This document shows, piece after piece, positions 1 through 11,159 of a stretch of DNA of 64,000 bases. The notes beneath the pieces are model-generated. The model was not told the origin of the DNA, made no database searches, and saw only the letters and a program-made list of their open reading frames with translations. Location: NCBI GenBank assembly GCA_963693315.1, contig OY856188.1:265355114-265419113 (forward strand), read 5' to 3'. A program made the position numbers and the translations under genes. Positions within the stretch are counted from its first letter, which is position 1. The number at the start of each line of letters is the position of its first letter. Source of the stretch: Diogma glabrata (taxonomy: Eukaryota > Arthropoda > Insecta > Diptera > Cylindrotomidae).

Positions 1-1254
1 ATGCTTTAGGCGTCTGTACCAAACGTGAGTAATTTGATGCTCATAAGCTCAAATCTAAGAAAAAAATAAGCAATCTTTTACCGTTTTTACGGAAAATGGA
101 AAAGTTTAATGTGCATTTCATCGAACGCTGGCGCTGTGTCTATATAATTACATACCAAAAACATGTATTTTTAAAAATAATTTAATGATTTAGTTTAGAT
201 TAAATTTAAATACAGTATCATTTTTTAAAACAATCAACATGATAATATCTTACTAATGAGCTTGATTCCTTGCCATACAGACGAAATGTTGCTGATTTGA
301 CAATTTTCTACAAATACATTATAGATGAACGAACTTCCTCTGAGATTATTTCAATTTTACCTGAACTAGCAAACTTCTCGCGTTTCACTAATCCCCAGAA
401 CTGATATACTGTGGCCAATGCTTTTACGGTTCCAATAAAAAGGTGCAGAATCGCGGTAGTCATGACACACTTGTAGAAGACTGCCGATATACCCGATAAA
501 ATTACCGATACACGATAATAAATCTCCTGCATGAGATCCCGTCTAAGTCGCGCACCTAAATGTTCGATGGTATATGCTATTGCCATCATCATTTTGGGGA
601 TAACGCAAATGCGACCACATATGTAAATTATAACGCTCAAATGCCCAAGGTTAAAAAAAACACGAGGCGAAAGGTGATGATAGCTTCTCCAAACACCATT
701 TCGACCCCCAAACACTTCAATATTACTTTCAAAAAAGCTTTTTTGTTGTACATCTAGTGAAGTTTCAGTTATTGCATCAGCTGTTGAGGAAAATATTTCA
801 AGAAAAACACGTCTTTTAGACTACTTCTTTCTCTACGCAGCAACGTGACTAAAGCTACCATTTATGGTTGGTAAGCGGCCTTTTAAATTTAAACATTGGT
901 TTCGGACGAGCGTTTTGACTTCTTTAAGACCCTTGTTATCGCCGATGTTACCATTTCTATTCTCGTAGTTGATTTCATTTCAAAACCAACATCTTGTCGA
1001 TCAACTAACTGGATTATTCACTTAGGCTACCTTATTAACTTCCCTAGCACCATCTTTTACATTGTTTAACGATTCAGTTAATATTGAATTTTTCAATATT
1101 TTCAAAAACTTAAGGACTTAAGCGTGAGAATATTATCTAGCTAACCTGTATAACATAACGTGATATACGTTATTGAAACACATGGACCACCCGTTACATG
1201 TAAATATCGTCGACTAACTCGACAAACTGGCCAATGCAAAGACGCAATTTGATT
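1..1254. other. Non-coding AT-rich stretch upstream of the gypsy remnant
   Basis: I recognise no conserved domain here apart from the unassigned reading frame listed at 308-715. The last few hundred bases may include decayed gypsy gag/protease sequence, because the recognisable reverse transcriptase begins near 1255, but no motif can be pointed to. Confidence 0.4.
308..715 (-). CDS. Unrecognised 135-residue hydrophobic open frame
   Basis: An open frame of 135 codons is present on the minus strand. The predicted protein has alternating hydrophobic stretches (roughly residues 20-50 and 75-105) that could be membrane segments, separated by short basic or acidic runs. I do not recognise a family. 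No splice sites or neighbouring exons were identified and the frame lies beside decayed transposon DNA, so it could be an exon or exon remnant of a membrane protein, or chance. Its length is notable for sequence this AT-rich, which is the only reason it is listed. Confidence 0.2.
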   Translation of the reverse strand: MFGGRNGVWRSYHHLSPRVFFNLGHLSVIIYICGRICVIPKMMMAIAYTIEHLGARLRRDLMQEIYYRVSVILSGISAVFYKCVMTTAILHLFIGTVKALATVYQFWGLVKREKFASSGKIEIISEEVRSSIMYL

Positions 1255-1600
1255 TAATGTTATCTTAAGGCATTTTCCGACCATCTAATAGTTCTTTTTC
1301 TCTCCGTATCATAAAAAAGAAGAACGGCGAGTAGATACATTGCGGTGACTACCATTTTCTGAATAACATTACAATTCCTGATAACTATCCTATTCAGGAT
1401 AAAATGTGTTGTGTTACAGGAATTACAATATGTGTCACAACAATACTTTTAAGACTTAGGTCCCACGGTACCTTTTAAGACTTAGGTCCCGCAAAAACAT
1501 GCGCTCTGAGGTGTTGATGAACGCTTTGTTTATACCTTTGTGGATTAAACGCCGCCCAAAACTATTGATTCAAGCAAAGCATTCCATTTGTACGATGTCA
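1255..1600 (+). pseudogene. pol: Gypsy reverse transcriptase N-terminal fragment
   Basis: Translation from about 1260 gives the gypsy RT opening, with residues equivalent to RPSNSS, KKNGE and CGDY, then the NITIPDNYPIQD box ending near 1401. A stop codon interrupts it after KKNGE. After 1401 the expected catalytic-Asp strand is missing; a block shared with 24.15-24.35 kb follows. A short stretch near 1530-1575 reads GLNAAQN, which resembles the gypsy FGLRNAAQTF box. The enzyme would copy element RNA into DNA in a cytoplasmic particle; this copy cannot. Confidence 0.7.
1446..1493 (+). repeat. Local direct repeat, about 24 bp x 2
   Basis: The motif CTTTTAAGACTTAGGTCCC occurs twice in tandem (about 1446-1466 and 1470-1490), inside the block shared with 24.15-24.35 kb. 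The copy at 24 kb has only one version of the motif, so this is a local duplication. Confidence 0.7.
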
Positions 1601-2119
1601 CTATGACATCGAATGATCTCAACAGTTTGACTGTTTGCATAAACCGATTGACGTGTAATACGGTGAAAAAAATATGGTTGAGACATAATGGATCCGATTT
1701 AATCCGAGCCAGTGCTAATGACGCTATTTACAAAAACAAGGAGCTCAGAACTTGAGATTTCTGCTCCGTTTGGACTCTTCGAATTCATTCAAATGATTTT
1801 CGGATTGCGAAACGCTGCGCAATCCTTCCAATAGATTATTCACTTCCTTCTCCGAGACCTTAATTTCTGTTTCATCTACATAGATGACCTCCTTCTTTTT
1901 GCTTCTGAAAATTTTGAAGAAATCCAAAACAACTTAAAATTGTTTTCGAGCATCTTTCTGACGCTAGTCTCATTATAAATGTTGATAAACGCAACTTTGC
2001 TAAAACTTAAGTTGACTTCTCGGACATTATATTGATTGAACTGAAATCAAACCTACGTCTGAAATCAAACCTATGTCTGAACTGAACTTGCCGACGCTAT
2101 TAATCGTTACAAATTTTCC

Positions 2120-2881
2120 AAAACGGTTATGCAACGCGGTCGTTTTCTTGGAATGATAAACTTTTACCGTAGATTCATTCCTCACGCCTGGTGGCGATCA
2201 AGCCGTTCTCAACGATTTTCTCAAAGTGTTCAAAAAGAATGACAAACTCGTCATTCAATGTTCTGAAGACGACGTCGAGTTATGCAAGTGGCAACTCAGT
2301 TAGGCGACATTTTTTTCTTATTCTTCACATTTTGCCCAACTTGCTGTAATGCTCGATGGTTCCAACAAGGCGCATCTGGCGCTGTTGTCCAACAGAAAAT
2401 TAACGTTTGTTGGACATTCCTAGTTTTTTTGTACGAATTCATGAGTCACAACAAAAATACAGCGCTTATGATCCCGAACTTCTTGCAACTAACTCTGCAA
2501 TTAAATATTTTTGGTATTTTCTTGAAAGCCAAGGTCCTTGAAGGTCCTCGAAAAGAATCTTTACTCTTTTCACCGATTATATGCCTCTCATCTACGCTTT
2601 GTCGCAAAATCCTTGCCAAAGAAAGTCCTCGAAAACTCAGACACTTACATTTCATCAGTCAATTTACGATGGATATTCACCACATCTCTGGAATTGATAA
2701 TGTAGTTGATGACACACTTTCTCGTGTAGAGAAAATACTAATTCATGAAAACCGTAACTACGACGAAATTGCTGATGCCCAGTTCAATGATCTCGAACAC
2801 AAGGAATTAGTGGACACTTGTCCCATACTTCTATTCCGTTCTTTTTCATTATCGTTTGGCAATTCTGACTGTGAAAGTTGA
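2120..2881 (+). pseudogene. pol: Gypsy RT C-terminus and RNase H remnant
   Basis: Around 2125-2195 the sequence encodes GRFLGMINFYRRFIPHA, the gypsy connection/tether box that follows reverse transcriptase. The RNase H region follows in several frames. An open frame at 2282-2881 ends its recognisable part with HISGIDNVVDDTLSRVE, corresponding to the conserved HxxGxxNxxADALSR end of gypsy RNase H. Intervening stops and frameshifts, visible when adjacent frames are compared, make this non-functional. The order after RT and before integrase is as expected. Confidence 0.8.
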
Positions 2882-2899
2882 GTTGTCAAAACTTATCGG

Positions 2900-3410
2900 T
2901 TTCGAACGTAAATGAACTAGCAGTTGCAATCCTAAATGTAACGGACTCAACAAACATTTGTACCAAACTCATAAATCTGTTATCATGGCCTATGACCGAA
3001 TAGACTGGACACGTATACTACCATCAATATTACTCGGTTTACGAAACACTTTCCGTGAAGACTTCCAATTTTCATCGGTACAACTCGTCTACGGTACTAA
3101 CGATAAGCGATTTCCCGAAATGTTACTTAGGCAAAATTCAAATTCCCCTCCTCAGTCCAATTTCGTTTCAGAACTGAAAAACTTTTTGATCTCCTTCGTC
3201 CCGCGTTTTATTATAAACATATATATTTAGGACGTAAATCGCTTCAAGCTTCATAAGAAGATCCTTCTCCTGTTATTAGCCTTGACGATAAAATTTAGTT
3301 AGTGACCGTAAAGGTTAACACATTCGAGTTTCCATCGATAGATTAAAATCTTGCTTTAGGGAACAATTTGAAGATGGCCTAGCTCAAAAAACATCTACTT
3401 AGAGTACTAA
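2900..3410 (+). pseudogene. pol: Gypsy integrase C-terminal fragment
   Basis: The open frame at 2958-3230 contains WTRILPSILLGLRNTFRED followed by a LVYGT box. This is the part of gypsy integrase just after the third catalytic residue, usually read as LPLVLLGIRxxxKED...ELVYG. The N-terminal zinc finger and DDE residues are not seen, so integrase is truncated. Between 3300 and 3360 a second frame encodes a VSIDRLK box, the usual tail of these polyproteins. Integrase would insert the DNA copy; this fragment cannot. Confidence 0.78.
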
Positions 3411-3689
3411 TCTCAGTCGAGCAGACGAAACTTTGTCTTTTATAGATAACATCTGATTATACTCCTTCGGACACATTCTATTCTTATCTTTCTACCTCCA
3501 CAGAAACGAAACACCGCAACGCTAACGCAAATGTATCACCTAAAAGGGTTTGATTTAACCCCATTCCTCAGCATTAATTATTCATCCTATATCCACAAAC
3601 GAAGGCACATCAACCAAGCAGGCAGAAAAACCTGTACCTCACTCGTTTAATTCGAACTATAGCACAATAATTCACTATATCGTCCCTAT

Positions 3690-3850
3690 GAAAGTAGAGG
3701 GGATGATTTGTAGCGATTACTCCACTTTTGCTATATATAAAAGTTACACTTACGCACTGCAAGACGTTATATTTTTTATATTACAGCAATTGGAAATAAG
3801 CATTAATAAAAAAATTCACTCCTGGCTAGAAAAATGAAAAGGTTGCCTGT
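3690..3850 (+). repeat. Polypurine tract and start of gypsy 3' LTR
   Basis: A purine run at 3690-3705 (AAAGTAGAGGGGATGA) is followed by TGTAGCGATTAC at 3709, the typical start of an LTR in this lineage. A TATA-like CTATATATAAAAG lies at 3731-3743. The right end of the LTR could not be defined. Confidence 0.6.
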
Positions 3851-4784
3851 ATTAAACAACTCCTATATTGTATGCTTGTTGTATAGTGGAGGTGAAATAT
3901 GTAAGTTTTACATTGCCACGCAATATTTGAACGATAGAAATAGTTGGAAATGTCATGTTTCTAAATTAATAAATTATGCCTTGCACGCTATGCTTTGTAA
4001 ACTGTCACATTCAAATTATAAAATAAACAAGAATTAACACATCATACTCACCTTGGTGTTCAATCTCTTAGTATTTGCTTTTCTAATGTTGATGTTAGGC
4101 CCAACTTCATATGCAATGGTTTATAGCTTTTGTTTATTCTGCTGCATGTCCATAAGTGTGCGTGTAAACAGGCAGATGTCATTTGCGTAGTCTTGATAAT
4201 TGAGTCGTCTTATCAATAAGATAAGTTTCATTGGATTTTAGTTGAACTTGCGTCATCAATCTTTCACACGGCACTATCTAGTACTATTAGGAATAATAGC
4301 GGAGATAGTACTCAGCCTTGTCTCACTCCTCGGTGATTGTAGTATTTACCACTACTTTGCTGTCCTCTGTATTGCATCCTGTTTCCGGTATTCTGATACA
4401 TTTCCTTTATTCTTCAATGATTTTATTCGAGAAGCCTTTTTCACCATAACTTTTTTTTGTACAGAAACATTGTCTTTCGTATAAAGTAAATATACATTCA
4501 AATAACATCTAGTCTTTTTCACAACATTAAATTAGGTTAAATAAATTAAACCAACCAAAAAGCATTAAATTGAAATAGCTGATCGATGCAAAATATCTGA
4601 CGTGTTTTTTTCAAATTTCTGTTATTTTGACATAAAATAGTGCAAATTTTAGATTTTTTAAATCAGACAAAATGTTTGATACAATCATAACAAATGTTGA
4701 TTGATATATTAGACAACGTTTATTAAATCAACAACTTTCTTTTTATTTTGACGAAATTGGATTTAACTGACTAAGAAATCAATC
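3851..4784. other. AT-rich non-coding interval
   Basis: No conserved protein, RNA gene or clear repeat was recognised. The short open frames here (for example 4242-4484) have no recognisable motif. Confidence 0.4.
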
Positions 4785-5115
4785 ATGTGACAAAAAATAA
4801 CGTGTCGTAATTACTTTGACGGTAGCTATTATTGACAATTTGTAATGAACACTGATCCTGATAGTGCAATCACTATCAGAAACATTAGAGGAACTACGTG
4901 CCTTGCGAGGTTTAATTCCAACTGGCTTTAATTTTGCGGATTCGAGAAGATATTTCCCCAGTCCAGTACAAATGCAGAATTGCAAATGCAAAATAAAAAG
5001 AGAACTGATTTAACTACGAAAAATGAGGAACAAGGACTCTGACGACCCCAAAAGACAGAGGAATCAAGATCTTCCCACACACCACGTTAATCAAGTTACT
5101 ACATTTACAAAAAAA
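4785..5115. repeat. Dispersed repeat family R1, copy 1
   Basis: This segment shares its layout with 13480-13740. Both contain a GACTACGTGCCT-like or GAACTACGTGCCT box followed, after about 100-130 bases, by the GGGACTCTGACGACCCC / AGGACTCTGACGACCCC box. The two copies are diverged and in the same orientation. Class unknown. Confidence 0.55.
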
Positions 5116-5640
5116 AATTAAAATGTTTCACTCATCTAGATCACATGGGATTCAAACCTTCATGCTCACATTTATCTAGTAAGTTATCTTGACCAACTTA
5201 CACTAAGCAATAAACTATGATAATAAGGAATAATTCTTTCAAAAGATGCGCCAATAGACCAGGTGATTGTCAACTTCTTGATTTATATTTGTATTTTCCT
5301 TAACATGATATAAACAGAAGGTTTTCCATCAAAATATTCTCTTACTAATATTTTTTGTTTGTTTTATCTGATGGACATCTAGAGTGCGTGCATACCAAAA
5401 ATTAAAGTCGCCACCAATATAATACTGATCGAATTGAACAAAAAATGAGTATTGTAAATATTCAGAAAATATGATACATAACTACTGTAAAGGAGATCTG
5501 GTTCCATTAGAAGACCAATGGAATCGGTATGGCAGGCCGCGCACCTAGTTCGATTTTGAACCCTAAATTAGCTTCAGCCTGCGGGAACGAGAGAGTATAC
5601 CCACCGCCCAGTACAAATTATCTGAATTGTACGCGTGTTT
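5116..5640. other. AT-rich non-coding interval
   Basis: Nothing recognisable in either strand. Confidence 0.35.
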
Positions 5641-5694
5641 GTTTATATACCAGATAGGGGAAGCGAAGAAGCCACGACCGTCACGTTCACCCCC

Positions 5695-5830
5695 ATAATT
5701 ATTTTCCCATTCACGCACTCCCTCATACACTTATGCATACACACATACACTCCCACATACACACATACACACACCCACCCATTCATACACCCATACTTGT
5801 ATCCATGAACATACACATACCCACACAATC
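5695..5830. repeat. CA-rich microsatellite (CACATACA-type)
   Basis: Imperfect tandem CACA/CATA/CCCA units run through this stretch. They give a spurious minus-strand open frame rich in Cys, Val and Tyr, which is not a gene. Confidence 0.85.
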
Positions 5831-5950
5831 CTATACCTATATGTAGAGATAAAAGTACTCACACCATACTAGTAGTAAATCCCGTTCTGTCCTCCCAGCT
5901 GGATTAGCCGATCATCTCTCTCAGCCCAATTATGTAATAAGAATCAAATA

Positions 5951-6285
5951 CCGGTGGATGAATGTAAAACAAATTGTACGTAGAATTTATAATGCTGTTG
6001 TATACGGTGAATATGGATGACAGCTAAGTTGTTGTAGCAATATAGCACTATTAGTTCATGCACTGGTGGATAAATGTAGAACAACTTGGGCGTAAACTTT
6101 ATAATGTTGTTGAATACGATGAATGTGGATGACTGATGAGCGATTGTAGCACTATGAAACTATTGATTCATACAGTGGTGGATGAATGTAGAATAACTTG
6201 TACGTAAAGGTTATAACGTTGTTGAATACGGTGAATGTGGATGACTGCTGGGTAATTGTAGGTTAAATTAATTTATAACTGTTGA
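5951..6285 (+). repeat. 112-bp tandem repeat, three copies
   Basis: Units begin at GGTGGATGAATGTA (5953), GGTGGATAAATGTA (6065) and GGTGGATGAATGTA (6177), exactly 112 bp apart. Each carries a TTGTTGAATACGGTGAATGT-like block. Copies are moderately diverged and the last is incomplete. Confidence 0.85.
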
Positions 6286-6289
6286 ATCC

Positions 6290-7860
6290 AGTTGATCAAA
6301 AAAAAAGAAAATGGTTTCTGATGTTCACATAATACCATGTCCCCATGTCGAAAAAAATCACAATCAACCTGCATAGGCAGATCTCGAGATCCGGACGCAA
6401 TAAACTTTTATCGCACAAATCAGCCCACAATTCCAAATTTTCACAATTTAATTCAAATACTTTTTTATTCCGTATATGTTTTGGTTTCACTAGATTTTCT
6501 TTTGTTCTTTTCTTAACCAGGCTCGGAATAATGATTTCATTATTTTTATTAGTAATGATTATGGTATTGTGCAATCACTGTGCAATCACTATGCGCAAAT
6601 AAAATATTGATAAAAAAACTCAATTCGATTTCTTTACTTTAATCAGGTTTATTTTGTTTGTAACAAATAATTTTGTTTGTAAATTGGTTTAACACCAAAA
6701 AAAATTAATCGAAAAATGCTATCTATCGCCATTTTATAATGTTCCAAAAATTTTAAATATTACTAATCCTATGATTATTTAACTAAACTATTATAATTAG
6801 ACATTTAAAACCATGCCTTATTCGTTTTCAAATAAACTTTCTGCCTACGCATATATTATCGAAATCTAATAAATATAAATTTTTCTAAAAACAATCACTA
6901 CACCGAATTATATTTAATTGACAACCATACGAGGCCATACGAGAAAAAAAAACTCACTCCAGACGTCGAAATTGAAAAAAAATCCAAATAGATAAGAGAG
7001 CCTTTATTGTTGAGTTCAAGTATTTATAGTTGATGGAAAAGCATAAAGGTCGATTTCCACGATAAAACAGAAACGATCAGTTTCTATGTTTAGATTAACT
7101 ATGCGCACCCACTAAAAAAATGTGGCTGGTTTAACCTTTGCTTGTTTGGACGCATTTCACCATAACAATACTGACAACTATTCTCAAACAATAATTCTCA
7201 TCGAATTTTTCCAACTGAATGACATTTCATTCTCCATTCGCATCCGTATATATTTATCAAAAACATTATGAAAGCGCGTGGAAATTATGAAGAAGACGAA
7301 CAATAGAAAACATATCGACAACGTTGAATCGACAAAACGCCCTTCTCAACGCGGAGACAAATTGGTTAGTCAAATATGCCATATTTTAGTTTTTTGAGTT
7401 ATGGATACTGAAAAACTGGAATATGGGTTGCGTGACTGGTGAAGTAAGATTATACACATTACACATATTGAAAAATTCTAAATCTGCAACTATCTGGTAT
7501 TTTCAATTTATTTTTAATATTTGGCAGTGTCTAAAAGAGCATTCCGTCTGTTCTAAAATATTATCATCATTTTTCTGACTAAGTTCTGGTTTTTAAACAA
7601 TAAAGTAGTGGAAAAATTACCAGCATTTTGCGTCTGTCAGACGTTTGTCAGACATAGATATTTATTTATTTTGTTTATCTAGACTCCTTAAAATCCTGTG
7701 GTGGTTGATATATTTAAATCTAAATAATTAATCACCACAAAACATAAAACGATCACATGATCACTTATACTCATGACATGAACCATCTGTGAACGTTGCC
7801 AAGACTTAATCATATTCACGCCACCCATACGATAAATTAAGTAATTAATTTATTCAAAAT
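6290..7860. other. AT-rich non-coding interval
   Basis: Overlapping short open frames on both strands at 6296-6602 have no recognisable motif and overlap each other. I see no gene, RNA or clear repeat. Confidence 0.4.
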
Positions 7861-7874
7861 CGAAATGAAGTGTG

Positions 7875-8200
7875 ATTCAGACTTCGTGATTGAGAGTCGA
7901 ACCGCTTTCCCACATGCATTAAATTTGTATTGACAGAAGTTTTCATGTTTATTTTCGTTTTTCCTTTAAACGTAGTTTCTTGTACTCAATCCGTAGCCGT
8001 CATCTACAATGGTTTCCGTTTAAAAAAAAAATTACCATAAAATAGTTGTGTGCTGTTTCCCAATGTAATTTCCTGTGTTCAATTTGTAATCGTTGATCGC
8101 TATATAATTTTTTATATAACAGTTGTACAATACCATTGATTCATAATCGTGCTGTTTTCAAGTATAATTCTTTCAATCGTATCATAATCAATGTTTATCA
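7875..8200 (+). repeat. Dispersed repeat family R2 (body B), copy 1
   Basis: Homologous over about 300 bp, same orientation, to 60140-60400. Shared landmarks in order are TTTTCGTTTTTCCTTTA, CATCTAC followed by a GGTTTCCGTTTAAAAAAA-like run, AGTTGTGTG, TTCCCAATGTAATTTCC and TCAATTTGTA. At 60 kb this body is fused downstream of a degenerate hammerhead ribozyme; here the ribozyme is not visible. A TATA-like GATTATAAATAG lies farther downstream at about 8344, and GCCTATAAATACG lies at a comparable place after the 60-kb copy. Confidence 0.65.
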
Positions 8201-8429
8201 TTTAATTCTTTTCAATTTTTTTCATACCAATTAGCTGTGTAAATGCATTAGTGGGTATAAATAATGAACAAAAAAGGAAATAAAATTCCCCAAGAAACTA
8301 CCTTATCGATTCGTTATTGTTGGCCAACGGCGCGGCGTTAGCTGATTATAAATAGAACGCGATAGATAGCTTCGGTCTGATGTCTTTGAAAATTCTAGTT
8401 GTGAATATCGGAAAGCATATGTGGAATTT

Positions 8430-9105
8430 CTTTTTGAATTCACGTTCTGTATATTAAATATAAGTAGTGAAATTTTACTTAAATTAAATTTATTATTAAA
8501 TAGTGCAATTAGTCCAATTTTTGTAATTAGCATAATTCATTAGCAATTTAGCAAAAAGTTATATGTTTTGTGCCGCGTTCTGTAGTTAATCAAACAAAAA
8601 AACAGAAAATCACAAAAAATTTACTACCCATCTTCAATTTTCTAGTTTTCAATTGAGTACAAGTTTATATGTTTGGGTTGTTACATTACAAACATGAAAA
8701 CTCTCTGATACCTGGTGGCATTTCCCGCGTGAATATCAAAAGCAAGGTAACTTGGATTCACGTTTCCTGTATCATAATTAAATAGTGAAAATTTTAGAAA
8801 AAATATGGAAAATTTTTTGTTTGTGCAATTAGATCAATTAGGTAATGTTTTTTTTTATGTAAATCTTAGTTCAATTTATAAAAAAAAGAATCTATATGTT
8901 TGTGCTGTGTTAGAGCAAGTTCAACATAAACATAAACTTATATGGATTGCATTTGTATTGAGTAAAAATCTCCTTGGCGTTCAATTAGTTCGGTTTTTAT
9001 TTAACTACAATCATTAGTTCAAATTTAAAACAAATTTGTGTGTCTGTGCCGCATTAATGGTTAATTAAAAATAAAAGAAACACTGAAAAATTTACTGCCC
9101 ATGTA
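8430..9105 (+). repeat. Diverged tandem duplication
   Basis: Blocks at 8432-8640 and 8755-9105 share, in order, GATTCACGTTTCCTGTAT-type, TAAATAGTG, TGCAATTAG, TGTGCCGC and AAATTTACTGCCCAT-type landmarks. Their spacing differs because of indels. No coding signal. Confidence 0.5.
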
Positions 9106-9298
9106 AACTCATATTTCGACTTTATGTCTAATCAGTTCACAGTTGTTGGTGGTTTTGTTTTAACAGCTAGATGTCCAGTCTTGTGCGGTAATAAATTTAA
9201 CTAATAAATTATAATAATATGACTGTGGAATTACTGTGATATTGTATGCTCCCTCGAACTGTCATAAAGGGAACTATATATAATAATTTTGCATTCTC

Positions 9299-9445
9299 AT
9301 ATAAAAATAATTACGTAAAATTCTGTGTTAGCCTAATTTATACCAAAATAATTACGTATAATTCTGTGTTAGCATAAATTATATAAAAATAAATACGTAT
9401 AATTCGTTGTTGGCATAAGTTATATAAAAATAAATGTGAAGAAAA
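9299..9445 (+). repeat. About 47-bp tandem repeat, three to four copies
   Basis: Units contain AAAATAATTACGTATAATTC, then TGTGTTAGC, then an ATAAATTATAT-like block, repeated with a period of about 47 bp. The last unit is degenerate. Confidence 0.75.
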
Positions 9446-9767
9446 ATAAATTTAGCCAAAAACTGTGACATTATGAACCTCGTAATCATCTTTATTTCAA
9501 TTGCTTGTTGAAATTGGGAGATTGTCCATGTTCCAGATAGTTGTGTTATTAAAATCCTAGCTTCATCGACACAAAATCTCTGTGATATTTTTAGGGTAAC
9601 ACGGATATCAGGACGAAGTGAATCAGTGAATTGGAAGCTGGAGTGTGATTTACGGAAAATACTTGGCCGCATGCTACGATTATAAATACGTATCCGGCAC
9701 GACCATTTTGTTTTTGTGATATTACGTTGACATCCTCATTCCTGCTGAATAGTACATTTCCTTTAAT

Positions 9768-9791
9768 AAAAAAAAGGGGGGGGGGGGAGAA
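9768..9791 (+). repeat. Poly-A / poly-G homopolymer junction
   Basis: A run of A is followed directly by about 13 G bases. This is an extreme base switch in AT-rich DNA and a likely sequencing-error hotspot. Confidence 0.8.
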
Positions 9792-9799
9792 ATATCACC

Positions 9800-10909
9800 G
9801 ATCATCAACAAGTTTGGATTACAATAATTTTTACATCGTCGTTGTGATACTGATGTCAGAGCTTACCAATCGATGAACTGGATGAAGATGAGCGATTAAC
9901 TTTGGACAACAGGAGTGGGAGCTGGCCAAGCTATGCGGTGAGTCGTTTTAAATATGTATATATGTGGGAGCGTTTGTACTATGAATGTTTGCGTGAATGT
10001 ATGGGGTGTATGTGGGTGGGTGAATGCATATGTAATTAATATTTCGATTTATTTTATTTTTTTTATAATTATAATTAGTGCATTATCTTATGTGATTTAG
10101 CCATTCATTATCAGTAATTTATTGTTTGAAAATATGAAGAAAAACAAGTGTAGTAGCGAATGTTCCTAATAGCACCATTAATGATAATATTCATTGAAAT
10201 TCAACCCAAACTCATTTGCTACAACTAATGGTAATTTTTAGTATTGCTATAATGGGTGCTGAATTTTGAGACCATATTGTCTAAAGAAAAAGCTGTAGAA
10301 ATTCTTCACAGTTTTTCAAGGCAAAAACTATTACACCAGAAAATAATAATACCTTTTACTGGATTGAAATTACTCATACCAATCTCATCATATAGTATGA
10401 CTAATAACCAAACTAACGTTACGATTAATACCTTTCGAGATAAACATGAAAATTTTCGTAATACAACCTGTCGTTATTCATCACCAAATTTCTCCATTTT
10501 TTTTAATGGCGGATGTCATGAAGTTATGCCTTTACTAATCGTAACCCATGGTATCTTGGTCTAAAGCAGATCAGTAAATATAATAATGCTTCGAGGTTTT
10601 TACTATGTATTCGAAAAATAAAGGACCATTGGATTTGTAAATACTAGAGAGAGTTGGTTCAACAAATAAAATTTAATTTTAGTATTTTAGCAGAAATTAA
10701 AAAGGAACCGTTTTGGTGAATTTCGATCAATAAAAAATCGCTGCAGAAGCGAATGATGATGAAGTTTTCTTTTTTTTAATGACTATATACCTATTGTCGA
10801 CCAACTTTGAATAGTATTATTTTAAATTTTAAAGCTTCAATCTTTCTTTGATTACAGATTTATATATTGTTTTATTTGCTTTACCACAATTTTCATTTAT
10901 ATTATATTT
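9800..10909. other. Non-coding interval with a GT-rich patch
   Basis: A TGTATGTGGG/TGGGTGAATG-rich patch lies at about 9955-10035. The open frame at 10256-10564 (102 codons) has no recognisable motif. Nothing else is supported. Confidence 0.4.
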
Positions 10910-10924
10910 CTCATGTAAATTGGG

Positions 10925-11020
10925 CGTATGGACTTGGATGTGTGCATGTGTGTGTATGTGGGGGTGTGAGTGTGTGTGTGCATGAATGAATGAGATGCAA
11001 GAGTGTGTGAATGAGTGCGG
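10925..11020 (+). repeat. GT-rich microsatellite
   Basis: Imperfect TGTGTGTG/GTATGTGGG units run through this segment. It resembles the patch near 9955-10035 and is roughly the complement of the CA-rich tract at 5.7 kb. Confidence 0.75.
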
Positions 11021-11159
11021 AAATATGGGGGTTGGACGTAGTGATCGTGGTTCGTTCGTACACGGGGGTCGCCAGAGTCTGTTTAGTAATAAATAATAAA
11101 TAAAATATTGTAAAAATTGTGAACATAAAAATCGTGGTGTTATTATTATTTACATCCCT

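Larger units (their letters stand above)
1255..3850 (+). mobile_element. Decayed Ty3/gypsy LTR retrotransposon
   Basis: Remnants of gypsy pol occur in the expected order on the plus strand: reverse transcriptase (about 1255-1600), RNase H (about 2120-2880), integrase C-terminal half (about 2900-3410), then a polypurine tract and the beginning of a 3' LTR near 3709. Reading frames switch repeatedly and contain many stops, so the element is dead. The central part of reverse transcriptase, including the catalytic YxDD motif, and most of integrase, including the zinc-binding and DDE residues, are not visible. The motif wording matches the K02A2.6-like gypsy lineage common in insects. No matching 5' LTR was found upstream. 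Confidence 0.82.

Noticed and set aside
5643..5828. Cysteine-rich small secreted peptide
   Set aside because: The frame is produced by the CA-rich microsatellite read on the opposite strand.
6132..6165. Second hammerhead candidate (CTGATGAG ... GAAAC) in the 112-bp array
   Set aside because: The boxes are spaced suggestively, but no stem II pairs between them and the boxes are not kept in the other two units.
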